A DNA stretch of 64,000 nt. It comes from Streptomyces sp. NBC_00353 (lineage in GTDB: Bacteria > Actinomycetota > Actinomycetes > Streptomycetales > Streptomycetaceae). The position numbers were made by a program, and so were the translations under genes. The notes beneath the pieces were generated by a model. The model made no database searches. It was not told the DNA's origin and was given only the letters and a program-made list of their open reading frames with translations. The stretch lies in the NCBI RefSeq assembly GCF_036108815.1, contig NZ_CP107985.1, forward strand, positions 9,235,501-9,299,500, read 5' to 3'. Positions 41,900-50,036 of this stretch are shown here, piece after piece. Position 1 is the first letter of the stretch; each line of letters opens with the position of its first letter.

Positions 41900-42386
41900 G
41901 ACCTGCTTCATAACCGACTACCCCTCCCACGAACGGCTTCTTCGCCACACCTCCGTCACCTACACCCCACCCCGGAAACCGACGCACCGTCATCGTCCAC
42001 ACTCGCGAAGACGGCTCCACCGGGGTCGGGCTCCTCACCAGTGCCGGCCGCATCCCGCCGACACGGGTGTCGCCGACTGGGACACGGCCATCCTCCTCGC
42101 AGAGCTCGGCCTCGGCCACGCCGTCGTACCCGCCCTGCCCGACCGCCACGGCGCGGACCACAACAGCGTCCGCCTGATACCGCTTCCGGCACTGCCCGCC
42201 CTGTCCGCCGGTTGGGCGGTTCGCCGGTGGGACGCCTTGAGCCCACTGGCTCGCGTGTTTGCCGACACCGTTACCCAGAAATGCGCGGAGATGCCCGGAG
42301 CACTCGTAGACCGGACATGGTGTCCCGTCTCATTTGACCTTGGCTGTCGCCGGGGTTGTGACATGGGTGGATGCCAGGACGCGTGA
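41900..42386 (+). pseudogene. Mosaic of degraded genes including a LysR effector-domain fragment
   Basis: From about 42060 the plus strand reads TGVADWDTAILLAELGLGHA then VVPALPDRHGADHNSVRLIP and SAGWAVRRWDALSPLARVFA, the last third of a LysR substrate-binding domain. Upstream in another frame (around 41970-42060) lies RRTVIVHTREDGSTGVGLLT, which looks like a different protein. Neither has a start. The unit probably arose by deletions that also removed the end of the preceding exported gene. Confidence 0.5.
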
Positions 42387-42571
42387 GACGGAAACACGCC
42401 GGGATCTCAGATGATGGTGTCCTCCCAGCGGCGCCTGTGCGGGGCTGTGTCGCTTGAAGTTATCGGTCACGGGTGGCGGCACCGGATGATCAGCGCGTCA
42501 TTGAAAGTCGATAGCAGTACCGTGTCTTGCCGGCGTGTCCGGCGGTCCTGGCAGGCGGATAGGCTCCCGTC

Positions 42572-43009
42572 ATGGACGTCCGTGTAGAGATCATCCAGGA
42601 AGCGAGTGAGGAACTCGTCGAGGCCTTCGGCCGACTGCTGCCGCAGCTGTCTGCGACGGCCAACCCTCTCGACTGTGAAGCGGTCGACCGGATGGTGACG
42701 TGTGATGCCAACACGGTGCTGGTCGCCCGGACATCCGACGCGATCGTCGGCACCCTGACGCTGGTGCTGCTGCCCTTGCCGTCCGGACTGCGGGCCCGGG
42801 TCGAAGATGTAGTGGTTGACCGCACGGCGCGAGGCCAGGGAATCGCGGGCCTTCTTACCGAGAAGGCCCTGCAGATCGCCAGGGAAGCAGGCGCCCGGAC
42901 AGTCGACCTCACCTCCCGTCCGGATCGTGTGGCAGCGAACCGGCTTTACGAACGTCTCGGCTTCCAGGTCCGGCAATCGACGGTCTATCGCTTCTCGATC
43001 GATCGGTAG
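42572..43009 (+). CDS. GNAT-family N-acetyltransferase
   Basis: A 145-residue single GNAT domain. Motif A with the acetyl-CoA pyrophosphate loop is VEDVVVDRTARGQGIAGLLT (RxxGxG/A as RGQGIAG), followed by EKALQIAREAGARTVDLTSR and the closing NRLYERLGFQVRQSTVYRF. The acceptor is unknown. TAGGCT ends 6 nt before ATG 42572 with no ribosome-binding site, so a leaderless transcript is likely. It is alone, converging with the arginase-like gene. Confidence 0.9.
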   Translation: MDVRVEIIQEASEELVEAFGRLLPQLSATANPLDCEAVDRMVTCDANTVLVARTSDAIVGTLTLVLLPLPSGLRARVEDVVVDRTARGQGIAGLLTEKALQIAREAGARTVDLTSRPDRVAANRLYERLGFQVRQSTVYRFSIDR

Positions 43010-43186
43010 GAGAGCCATCCCAGTCGCAACTTGGGTCCCAGGGAAGTCGTCCTCGACGCCATGCGTCGGCGGTAGGCCCGACGCCCGACACCTGCCGTCA
43101 GTTGCAGCACCGGAACCAGACCAGCTGACTTGATCCACAGGTCTTGACGATTCCTCCATGGATCGGCTGAACAGGCTCGCTCCCGG

Positions 43187-44083
43187 TCAGGGTTGGGTGA
43201 AGGTCGTCTGGAGGAGGTCGGCGAGGAGAGCCGCGCAGGAGCCGTCGGGGTCGAGATCGGGGTCGTAGATGGTGAGGTTGAATCCTACGCAGCGCTCGGA
43301 CCGCACCAAGGTCCTTAGCAAGGGGGCGAGTTCGTCAGGCATCAGCCCTCCGGGGTCGGGGCTGTCGACGGCGGGCATGACGGAGGGGTCCAGCACGTCC
43401 GCGTCCAGATGCACCCAGAACCCCTCGGTCACGGGCACTTCAAGTGTCTGCAGAACCGCCCCCGCCAGCTCCTCGGCGCCCCACTCCCGGATCTCCCCGA
43501 CCGTCGCGTTTGTGATCTTCAATTCGGCGAGTTCGGACCGCTCTTCGTCGTAGTCCCGGATGCCGAAGACTCGTACGTCCTCGTCCCTGACATACGGCTG
43601 CAACCCTTCGAGGTCCGTCAGGTCCGCCTGGCCGCGGCCGGTCGCGATGGCGAGCTCTTCGCCGCCCGCGGCACCGATACGGTCGGAGTTCCCGGGGTGC
43701 CGGAAGTCCGCGGATCCGTCGATGACGGCGAGTCCGTACCGCCCGATGCGGCGGAGCGCGAGCGAGGCGCCGAGCTGGATGGAACAGTCCCCGCCCAGTA
43801 CGACCGGGAAGTCCCCTGCCCGGACGTGGTGCTCGATGCGGTCGGCGAGTCTGCGGGTGTACGTGGCGATCGCCTCAGCGTTGAACACGCCGTCGCCTTC
43901 CCTCCAGCCGCCGCGGTCGTAGCGGGGCGGCACGACGACTCCGCCCTCGTACGCCCCGATCCGCTGCACCAGCCGCTGCTCGCGCAGCGCTCCGGCCAGC
44001 TTGTAGCACCCGGGCACGGTGCCTTCGGTGGGCGGCCGGAGGCCGAGGTTGGACGGGGCGTCAATGACGACGATGCGGCGCAT
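43187..44083 (-). CDS. Arginase/agmatinase-superfamily protein with altered metal site
   Basis: A 298-residue ureohydrolase-fold protein. The three metal motifs are recognisable but changed: canonical GGDHS is GGDCS (Cys100), canonical DAHxD is DGSAD (Asp122, Ser124, Asp126), while DADVLD (Asp227, Asp229) and the PDPGGL loop are intact. Two metal-bridging His ligands are thus replaced by Cys and Ser. Cys at the first site occurs in some actinobacterial relatives as far as I recall; Ser at the second is unexpected. Activity on arginine or agmatine should not be assumed. A longer frame extends 288 bp upstream but looks non-coding. Confidence 0.87.
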   Translation of the reverse strand: MRRIVVIDAPSNLGLRPPTEGTVPGCYKLAGALREQRLVQRIGAYEGGVVVPPRYDRGGWREGDGVFNAEAIATYTRRLADRIEHHVRAGDFPVVLGGDCSIQLGASLALRRIGRYGLAVIDGSADFRHPGNSDRIGAAGGEELAIATGRGQADLTDLEGLQPYVRDEDVRVFGIRDYDEERSELAELKITNATVGEIREWGAEELAGAVLQTLEVPVTEGFWVHLDADVLDPSVMPAVDSPDPGGLMPDELAPLLRTLVRSERCVGFNLTIYDPDLDPDGSCAALLADLLQTTFTQP

Positions 44084-44180
44084 CCGGCCATTCTGACCGC
44101 GCGGGGCGGCGCGGGCCACAGTGTTTCGCCGCCCGCGGAAGCGGAGCGGTCCACGGCGGGCCCCGGGGCGGGCCGGGTGC

Positions 44181-44297
44181 TCAGCGCCGGCTGACGCTGA
44201 AGCCCTGGCGAGCTCCAGGGCAGGATGCCGTAGCGCCGAGTGCGCCCACAGCCGCTCCGATGACTCCGCCAAGAAGTCCTGCAAGTCCCGTGTCCAT
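44181..44297 (-). pseudogene. N-terminal remnant of a small membrane protein gene
   Basis: ATG 44297 opens MDTGLAGLLGGVIGAAVGAL then GATASCPGARQGFSVSRR and a stop. The glycine-rich helix after MDTGLAGLLGG resembles the start of longer Streptomyces membrane proteins of unknown function; the rest has been lost. Confidence 0.35.
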
Positions 44298-44652
44298 GCC
44301 GTGAGTCTGTGGGATGCCGGCCGGCCTTGCCAGGACGGTGCAGATTTCGGGCTGTCGGCACAGACACTCAACCGGGCAGCCGCGGAGTCCGCTCGACGGG
44401 AGGTCCCCCATCTTGGAGAGGTGGGTACAGACCTGCCGACGTGAACTTCTGGACCGCACCCCGATCTGGCACCGATGTCATCTCCTCCAGACGCTGCGGG
44501 AGTTCGAACGGTTCTGCCCGGATGACACTTTCGGCTCGCGCAGTCCGGCAGATCGGCTGCGACATGTGGCAGGGTTCATACTCGAACATAAGGTGCGCCT
44601 GCAATGAATCTACGCCAATCGCATTAAATGTGGACGAGGAGTCGATTGTTCG
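44298..44652. other. Upstream region of the DJ-1/PfpI gene with possible fragment
   Basis: No intact gene. On the plus strand 44440-44607 a frame reads WHRCHLLQTLREFERFCPDD then TFGSRSPADRLRHVAGFILE, which looks protein-like but has no start in place. The A/T-rich stretch 44600-44652 likely holds the promoter of the next gene. Confidence 0.35.
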
Positions 44653-45342
44653 ATGGCGAAGCTACTTTTCGTGATGACCGGCGCGGCGTACTGGACGCTC
44701 AAGGACGGCACCAGGCACGCGACGGGTTACTGGGCCGAGGAGTTCGCGGCCCCGTACAAGGCGCTCACCGCGGCCGGCCATCAGGTCGTGGTCGCCACCC
44801 CCAACGGGGTGATCCCGACCGTGGACATGATGAGCCTGCGCCCCGAGATGGCCGGCAGCGCTCAGACCGCTCTCGATCTGGAGGCGATCATTCGCTCTGC
44901 AGAGGTGATGCGGCGGCCGATCCATTTGGCGGACGCCCGCCTGGAAGATTACGACGCCGTCTACTTCCCGGGCGGCCACGGCCCCATGGAAGACCTGTGC
45001 GTGGACGCGGACGCCGGACGGTTGCTGACCGCGGCGCTCGCCGCCGGCAAGCCCCTCGCCATTGTCTGCCACGCCCCGGCCGCGATGTTGGCGACCAGGA
45101 TCCACGGCGTATCACCCTTCGCCGGCTACCGGATCACGGCGTTCACCAACGAGGAAGAGAACGCGGTCGGGCTCGGCCCGAAGGCCCGCTGGTTGTTGGA
45201 GGACGAGCTCATCGACCTGGGAGTGGAGTTCACCAAGGGCGAGATGTGGAAGCCCTATACGGTGGTTGACCGCAACCTGTTCACTGGGCAGAACCCTGCC
45301 TCGGCAGCCGTGCTGGCCGAACGTCTGCTCAAGGTCCTTTGA
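44653..45342 (+). CDS. DJ-1/PfpI-superfamily (Hsp31-like) protein
   Basis: A 229-residue protein with the nucleophile elbow AIVCHAPAAMLA (Cys near residue 140) and YDAVYFPGGHGPMEDLCVDA, the motif holding Glu/His-adjacent residues in Hsp31-type glyoxalase III and chaperone proteins. It begins KLLFVMTGAAYWTLKDGTRH then ATGYWAEEFAAPYKAL, characteristic of the class that acts on alpha-oxoaldehydes or damaged proteins. It is monocistronic and its start at ATG 44653 lacks a clear ribosome-binding site. Confidence 0.9.
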   Translation: MAKLLFVMTGAAYWTLKDGTRHATGYWAEEFAAPYKALTAAGHQVVVATPNGVIPTVDMMSLRPEMAGSAQTALDLEAIIRSAEVMRRPIHLADARLEDYDAVYFPGGHGPMEDLCVDADAGRLLTAALAAGKPLAIVCHAPAAMLATRIHGVSPFAGYRITAFTNEEENAVGLGPKARWLLEDELIDLGVEFTKGEMWKPYTVVDRNLFTGQNPASAAVLAERLLKVL

Positions 45343-45464
45343 GTAGCGTCGCCGCGGTTTGCGTGCCGCAGGGGTCCTGCCTGCGATGCGGCCTGCGCCG
45401 GTAGGCGGTGGCCGTTGCTGTCCATCAGGGCGCAGCGGTCGCCGTTGACGGATTCCTGGAGGCT

Positions 45465-46052
45465 TCAGCGGTTCGGGTGCGCCGTATCGCGGAGCAGGGC
45501 GGCTGCCTCGGCTGCCTGGGTCGCGACCTGGGCGGCTGCGCGAGCGGCTCGGCCGGTCATCCGCCACGCGAGCATGCGCAGGGCGGTGGCCGGGGCCGGG
45601 GGAAAGACGCCGAGTTGGCCGAGCATGGTGATGTCGTCGCGTACTGCTTCGTGCCTGATCACCTTGCCGTCACAGAGGTCGAGTACGTGTATCTGCTCGA
45701 AATCGATTGTGCGTCCGGTGGGAGGGATGGCCTGGTCGAGGGCCTCGTCCTTGAAGCGTACGAACGGGCCGGTGTGCCGTCCTTGCATGCGCAGCCGTAC
45801 CCAGATCTGGTGGTCGTTGCGGGCGACGCCGAGGATGGGAAACCGCAGGTCGCTGAAGGCCGAGCGCATCCACGCGCCCGACGCCAGGACGCCTGCGGGG
45901 CCGGGGATCGCGCAGGCCGGGGGCGAGACGGCCGCTTCGCGGTTGTGGAACTCCTCGCCGACCACGTCGGCGGCCAGAACCGGATCCCCTGTCTCGAGTA
46001 TCTGGAAGAGGCCGTGGGCCAGTTCCGTGGTGTCCATTCCCATGACGTGCAT
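45465..46052 (-). CDS. SnoaL-like polyketide cyclase/ester cyclase family protein
   Basis: A 195-residue protein. The helical start HGLFQILETGDPVLAADVVG then EEFHNREA, the middle MRSAFSDLRFPILGVARNDH and FEQIHVLDLCDGKVIRHEAV mark the SnoaL ester-cyclase group. The reaction is unknown. Three in-frame ATGs (46052, 46043, 46037) are possible; GAAGG sits closest to the first two. It is divergent from a TetR gene with a 98-bp spacer containing an ATTAGG/CCTAAT inverted repeat, so it is probably TetR-controlled. Confidence 0.82.
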   Translation of the reverse strand: MHVMGMDTTELAHGLFQILETGDPVLAADVVGEEFHNREAAVSPPACAIPGPAGVLASGAWMRSAFSDLRFPILGVARNDHQIWVRLRMQGRHTGPFVRFKDEALDQAIPPTGRTIDFEQIHVLDLCDGKVIRHEAVRDDITMLGQLGVFPPAPATALRMLAWRMTGRAARAAAQVATQAAEAAALLRDTAHPNR

Positions 46053-46086
46053 CGCCTTCGCTCGCTGTGTGATCCGTCGGACCCAT

Positions 46087-46109
46087 ATTAGGGTTACAAG
46101 CCGCCTAAT
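46087..46109. promoter_or_regulatory. Inverted repeat ATTAGG-N11-CCTAAT
   Basis: Perfect 6-bp arms separated by 11 nt in the 98-bp spacer between the divergent SnoaL-like and TetR genes; a likely operator for the TetR protein encoded beside it. Confidence 0.65.
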
Positions 46110-46150
46110 GAATAGTGCGGCCATGTGATGATGCTGCTTACGATGGCGTC

Positions 46151-46762
46151 ATGTCGTCCAAGCGTGCCTACATCTCCCCCTTGCGTGAGCAGGCCGCCGC
46201 GCAGACCCGCGCACTGATCCTTCAGCGGGCGGCGGAACTGTTCGCGGACCGTGGCTACGGACGGGTGACCGTCGCGGACATCGCGTCGGCGGCCGGCGTC
46301 GCGTCGAAGACCGTTTTCGCGAGTGTCGGGAGCAAAGGCGACATCCTGGACCGGATCGTCGGCCAGGGCGTGGTCGCGTCCGGTTATGAGCAGGCCATGC
46401 GGCAGATCCTCGCCCTGCGGACACCGGAGGCAGTGCTGGAAGCGCTGGCGCGCGGCACGCGGGCGGGCAACGAGGGGCAGTTCACGGTGCACGAGGCGAT
46501 CCGCAAGGCGCTGCCCGTCCACGAGCACGGCGAGGTGCTGTGGGAGCGCGCCACCGCGGCCTACCGGGACGCTCTCCGCACCGCTGCCCGCCATCTGCAC
46601 ACCCTGACGCCGCCACCCTCCTACCCGGTGGAGGAGACGGCCGATCTCCTGTGGTTCTGGTTCGGCCCGACGGGCTGGCGCACTCTGGTGGTGGAGAACG
46701 GCTGGTCGTGGGACCGGGCCGAGGATTTCCTTCGCCGTACCGCAGTCACCACTCTTTGCTGA
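46151..46762 (+). CDS. TetR-family transcriptional regulator
   Basis: A 203-residue protein. HTH: QTRALILQRAAELFADRGYG then RVTVADIASAAGVASKTVFA and SVGSKGDILDRIVGQGV. The ligand domain contains EETADLLWFWFGPTGWRTLV then VENGWSWDRAEDFLRR, a segment shared by a Streptomyces TetR subgroup. There is no ribosome-binding site, but TACGAT ends 6 nt before ATG 46151, so it is probably leaderless. The divergent SnoaL-like gene is the presumed target through the ATTAGG repeat. Confidence 0.9.
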   Translation: MSSKRAYISPLREQAAAQTRALILQRAAELFADRGYGRVTVADIASAAGVASKTVFASVGSKGDILDRIVGQGVVASGYEQAMRQILALRTPEAVLEALARGTRAGNEGQFTVHEAIRKALPVHEHGEVLWERATAAYRDALRTAARHLHTLTPPPSYPVEETADLLWFWFGPTGWRTLVVENGWSWDRAEDFLRRTAVTTLC

Positions 46763-46878
46763 GCTCACGCCGGGCTGCCAGGCGCGTCGAGTGGAGCCTC
46801 TTTCCCGGCGGCGTCAGTCCAGCCGGTTACTCGTTGTAGCTGTCGTGGGCTCCACGTCAGGGATCGTTGCGCTCGGAG

Positions 46879-47826
46879 TCAGTGGTGGCGCTCCGATGGT
46901 GTGCCGGGATACCTACTGCTGATAGGGGCCCCGTCGGGCTGCCAGGCGTCCGGGGCATGGATTCCGAGGTCGTCGACTCCCGTGGTGAGGGCGTCGACGG
47001 CGGCGAGGACCGCCGCGCGGACTTCACTTCTGCGCCAGACCAGAGACCAGGTCCAGTAGACCTTGGGTGCGATCACGGGACGCTGGACCAGGTCCGGCGG
47101 CAGCGGTGTGGTCTGGCCCTTGGGGGAGTTGACAACCGGACGGGGGCTGCGGCGGACGTGGTCGAAGAATGCGGGTCCGGTGATGCCGCCGTCGGAGATG
47201 CGTACCGCGTGGGCGCCGGTGTCACGGGTCAGTTGTTCGGCGAAGGTGTTCCAGGACGACCAGGAGGTGGTGTCGTCGTCGAGGAGGACCGCGGTGTCAC
47301 GGGCGGGGATATCGCTGGGGTCATTTCCGGTGGTGACCGCATAGAGCCGGTCGGCACCGATGAGTTGGGCTCGCAGGTCGTGCCGTTCCAGGTCCTCGTT
47401 CTGTACCCAGCACACGGCGAGGTCGAGGCTGCCGTCGGAGACCCGGGCGGCCTGGGCGTGGGAGGGCGCGATCCAGGTGTCGATGTGCAGTTGGGCGACT
47501 GCGGAGGTGCGGGCGATCAGGTCGGCGGGGAGCCAGTTGACGTAGCCGAGCCGGACCGGCTCCGATCCGCCCAGCTCATGGGCACGGCGCTGGAGGTCGT
47601 CGGCCCGTTCCAGCAAGGCACGGGTGTGCGGCAGCAGGGCCGTACCGGCCGGGGTGAGGGACACGGAGCGGCGGTCGCGATCGAACAGCCGCACGCCGAG
47701 GTCGCGTTCGAGCGCCTTGATCTGCTGGGACAGGGAGGGGCCGGCGATCAGCAGCCGCTCGGCAGCCCTACTGAAGTTCAGTTCCTCGGCGACTGCGACG
47801 AAGTACCGAAGCTGGCCCAGCTCCAC
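46879..47826 (-). CDS. LysR-family transcriptional regulator
   Basis: A 315-residue protein. The winged HTH is at the N-terminus: LGQLRYFVAVAEELNFSRAA then ERLLIAGPSLSQQIKALERD and LGVRLFDRDRRSVSLTPAG. The effector-binding domain follows (VRLGYVNWLPADLIARTSAV; DLAVCWVQNEDLERHDLRAQ). GTG 47826 was chosen because the HTH starts there; the frame extends far upstream without meaning. It is divergent from a muconolactone-isomerase-type gene that is frameshifted, so its normal target may be lost. A fragment of a very similar LysR N-terminus lies at 52229. Confidence 0.9.
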   Translation of the reverse strand: MELGQLRYFVAVAEELNFSRAAERLLIAGPSLSQQIKALERDLGVRLFDRDRRSVSLTPAGTALLPHTRALLERADDLQRRAHELGGSEPVRLGYVNWLPADLIARTSAVAQLHIDTWIAPSHAQAARVSDGSLDLAVCWVQNEDLERHDLRAQLIGADRLYAVTTGNDPSDIPARDTAVLLDDDTTSWSSWNTFAEQLTRDTGAHAVRISDGGITGPAFFDHVRRSPRPVVNSPKGQTTPLPPDLVQRPVIAPKVYWTWSLVWRRSEVRAAVLAAVDALTTGVDDLGIHAPDAWQPDGAPISSRYPGTPSERHH

Positions 47827-48057
47827 GCTCTCATGGTACGTCGCTGGGAGGAGACTGCGCCTTCCAGCAGGGAGGAAGCCGGTCGTGGGGTCTGCCCCGG
47901 CAGCAGGCAGACGATGAGGACGTGCCTTCAGGACCGGCTGCTCCTGCTCGACCCCGGTCGGTCGAGCGTCGTCCGATCGGAGCGACGGGCTGTTCACGCC
48001 GTACCCCACCTCCAGCGTTCGGCCCCGACCGGGCGCCACCCCCAACGGAGAAACCCC
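47827..48057. promoter_or_regulatory. Divergent promoter region of LysR and broken isomerase gene
   Basis: A 231-bp spacer with no gene. LysR-type sites (T-N11-A) are expected here but I could not single one out with confidence. Confidence 0.35.
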
Positions 48058-48370
48058 ATGCGCGAGTTCCTGGTCGAGGTCACCACCGCCAGACCCAAGG
48101 CACAGACTCGGCCGAGGTCGACCGGCGCCGTGCCGTCGAAGCAGCCCGGGCCAAGGTGCTGACCGCCACCGGCAACCTGTTCCGGCTGCGGCCCTCGGTC
48201 GGCGAACCGCGCAGCATCGGCGTGTGGCGCGCCGCGGACGAGGACGAGCTTCACGAGAAGGTGTTCGGCACCCTGCCGCGCTCATGGATGACGCTCACCG
48301 TCACCTCTCTCGAGTCCCACCCCAACGACCCGGGTCAAGCCGACGCCACCGCGCGACCGTCAGATCCACT
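48058..48370 (+). pseudogene. Frameshifted muconolactone-isomerase-family gene
   Basis: AACGGAGAAACCCC precedes ATG 48058, which begins MREFLVEVTTARPK; the family then continues in a different frame as QGTDSAEVDRRRAVEAARAK then VLTATGNLFRLRPSVGEPRS, IGVWRAADEDELHEKVFGTL and PRSWMTLTVTSLESHPNDPG. A 1-nt indel near 48090-48100 breaks the reading frame. The intact protein would be a small muconolactone delta-isomerase-like enzyme of about 100 residues. It sits divergently from a LysR gene, as such genes often do. Sequence past 48370 to 48587 has no recognised content. Confidence 0.75.
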
Positions 48371-48587
48371 CGCGGTCCTCACCGCCGCCACCACGACACG
48401 GCGGCGGCGAGCCGTTCCCCGCCCGGATACGTCCACCACGTCCTCGAGGGCGTTCGCCGACTGGTGCGGAGCTGGTCAACGGCACGCGGGATCAGTGATG
48501 ACGACGGCAGGCACGGTCTTCCATCGGAGGACCAAGGCGAGCGATTCCCGTTTCGGGGCTGGACGAGCCGGTGGACCGGACGCTGCG

Positions 48588-49649
48588 TCAGAAGTGGTCC
48601 ACGTCGATGACAGCCTGAGCGAAGGCTGTGGGCGCCTCCTGCGGCACGTTGTGGCCGATGCCCTTCAGGGTGCGATGGTCGTACTTGCCCGTAAACCTGT
48701 CCCGGTACGAAGAGCCGTCTCCCGGTGCGGTGAAGGGGTCGTGCTCGGCGTCGAGGGTGATGGCGGGCACCGCGATGACCGGCCGTGCGGCGAGTTGCTT
48801 CTCGAAACGGTCGTAGCGGCGCTCGCCGTCAGCGAGGCTCAATCGCCAGCGGTAGTTGTGGATCACGATGTCGGCATAGTCGGGGTTCTCGAAGGCTGCA
48901 GCCGTGCGCTCGAACGTGGCGTCGTCGAAGCCCCAGGTCGGGGAGACGGTGTCCCAGACAAGCCTCGTGAGGTCGTGCCGCTTCGTCTTGTCCTCCATGG
49001 CGAGTCGGCCCCGCTCCGTGGCGAAGTAGTACTGGTACCACCAGGCGTATTCGGCCTTGGGCGGCAGGGGCTGCTTGTTGGCCTCGAGGTTCGTGATGAG
49101 GTATCCGCTGACGGACACCAGCGCCTTGACCCGCTCGGGCCGGAGCGCCGCGATGATGTCGGCGGTGCGCGATCCCCAGTCGAAGCCGGCAAGGACGGCT
49201 TTCTCGATCTTGAGGACGTCCATCAGGGCGATGATGTCGAGGGCGATCGCGGACTGCTGGGCGTTGCGGAACGTCCGGGAGGAAAGGAAGCGCGTCGTGC
49301 CGTGGCCGCGGAGGTAAGGGACGATGACCCGGTAGCCCTCTGCCGCCAGCAGGGGAGCGACGTCGACGAAGCTGTGGATGTCGTAGGGCCAGCCGTGCAG
49401 GCAGATGACCACAGGGCCATGGGCGGGGCCGAGTTCGGCGTAGCCGATGTCCAGCAGACCGGCTTTGATCTGCTTCAGCATGGCGAAAGAGGTGTGTGTG
49501 CCGGGGGTGACCGTGAGTGCGGTCGGTGCCGTGGTTCCGTTCTGCGTGGCGGCAGAGGCGGTCGGAAGACTCTGCAGGCCGGCCAGTGAAGCGGCGGCCG
49601 CGCCCGTGCCCAGCCCGAGAGCCTTGCTGAAAGTGCGCCTGTTGATCAC
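48588..49649 (-). CDS. Tat-exported epoxide-hydrolase-like alpha/beta hydrolase
   Basis: A 353-residue protein. The Tat signal MINRRTFSKALGLGTGAAAA leads to a cleavage region near PTASAA. The alpha/beta core shows the oxyanion motif CLHGWPYD (HGxP), VIVPYLRGHGTTRFL, nucleophile Asp in LAGFDWGSRTADI, and GIGHNVPQEAPTAF with the catalytic His. Asp as nucleophile plus HGxP points to the epoxide hydrolase/haloalkane dehalogenase branch rather than esterases. Its substrate is unknown. It is exported, unlike most epoxide hydrolases. The promoter region upstream (49650-50036) also holds two hairpins. Confidence 0.9.
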   Translation of the reverse strand: MINRRTFSKALGLGTGAAAASLAGLQSLPTASAATQNGTTAPTALTVTPGTHTSFAMLKQIKAGLLDIGYAELGPAHGPVVICLHGWPYDIHSFVDVAPLLAAEGYRVIVPYLRGHGTTRFLSSRTFRNAQQSAIALDIIALMDVLKIEKAVLAGFDWGSRTADIIAALRPERVKALVSVSGYLITNLEANKQPLPPKAEYAWWYQYYFATERGRLAMEDKTKRHDLTRLVWDTVSPTWGFDDATFERTAAAFENPDYADIVIHNYRWRLSLADGERRYDRFEKQLAARPVIAVPAITLDAEHDPFTAPGDGSSYRDRFTGKYDHRTLKGIGHNVPQEAPTAFAQAVIDVDHF

Positions 49650-49761
49650 GTGACATCCTCCGTGCGTTTCGATGCGCTGACCTGCGCGTCACATGTCTGA
49701 GTCGATCAACCATGTGCGATTGCCATGGTTTGCATGCGCGTTGACTGTCGCACGCGAGATC

Positions 49762-49782
49762 GTCACCGGTCAAACCGGTGAC
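49762..49782. other. Hairpin GTCACCGGT-CAA-ACCGGTGAC
   Basis: Perfect 9-bp arms with a 3-nt loop, upstream of the exported hydrolase and not near any stop codon. It could be an operator or the remains of a terminator. Outside it are GAGAT and ATCTC, which extend the symmetry imperfectly. Confidence 0.5.
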
Positions 49783-49820
49783 GAAATCTCTTCGGTCGCG
49801 CTTGCTTGAGCCGGTGTCCT

Positions 49821-49850
49821 CCACGCCGAGACCCCTGGACCTCGGCGTGG
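49821..49850. terminator. Bidirectional hairpin CCACGCCGAG / CTCGGCGTGG
   Basis: Perfect 10-bp arms with a 10-nt loop followed by CTTTCT on the plus strand. It probably ended a gene that is no longer intact; the rest of 49783-50036 has only a faint protein-like frame on the minus strand. Confidence 0.55.
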
Positions 49851-50036
49851 CTTTCTGATCCGGAGCCGCATGGGTTCGATGTGGTCAAGCGGGTGGGCTG
49901 CAGAAGTTCGGCGAGGCAGGCGAAGCGGACTCCGGCTCGCCGTGCTGACGCTGGGTCGGATACGGTGCCGCCGCCATCGGTGATCAAGACCGTGGTGCCT
50001 TGAAGTCCTGGTTCGGGTAGGGGGTGTGTGGCGCCG

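Noticed and set aside
44653..45342. DJ-1/PfpI protein considered as a cysteine protease
   Set aside because: The start and elbow motifs fit the Hsp31-like glyoxalase/chaperone group better; protease activity in this superfamily is doubtful.
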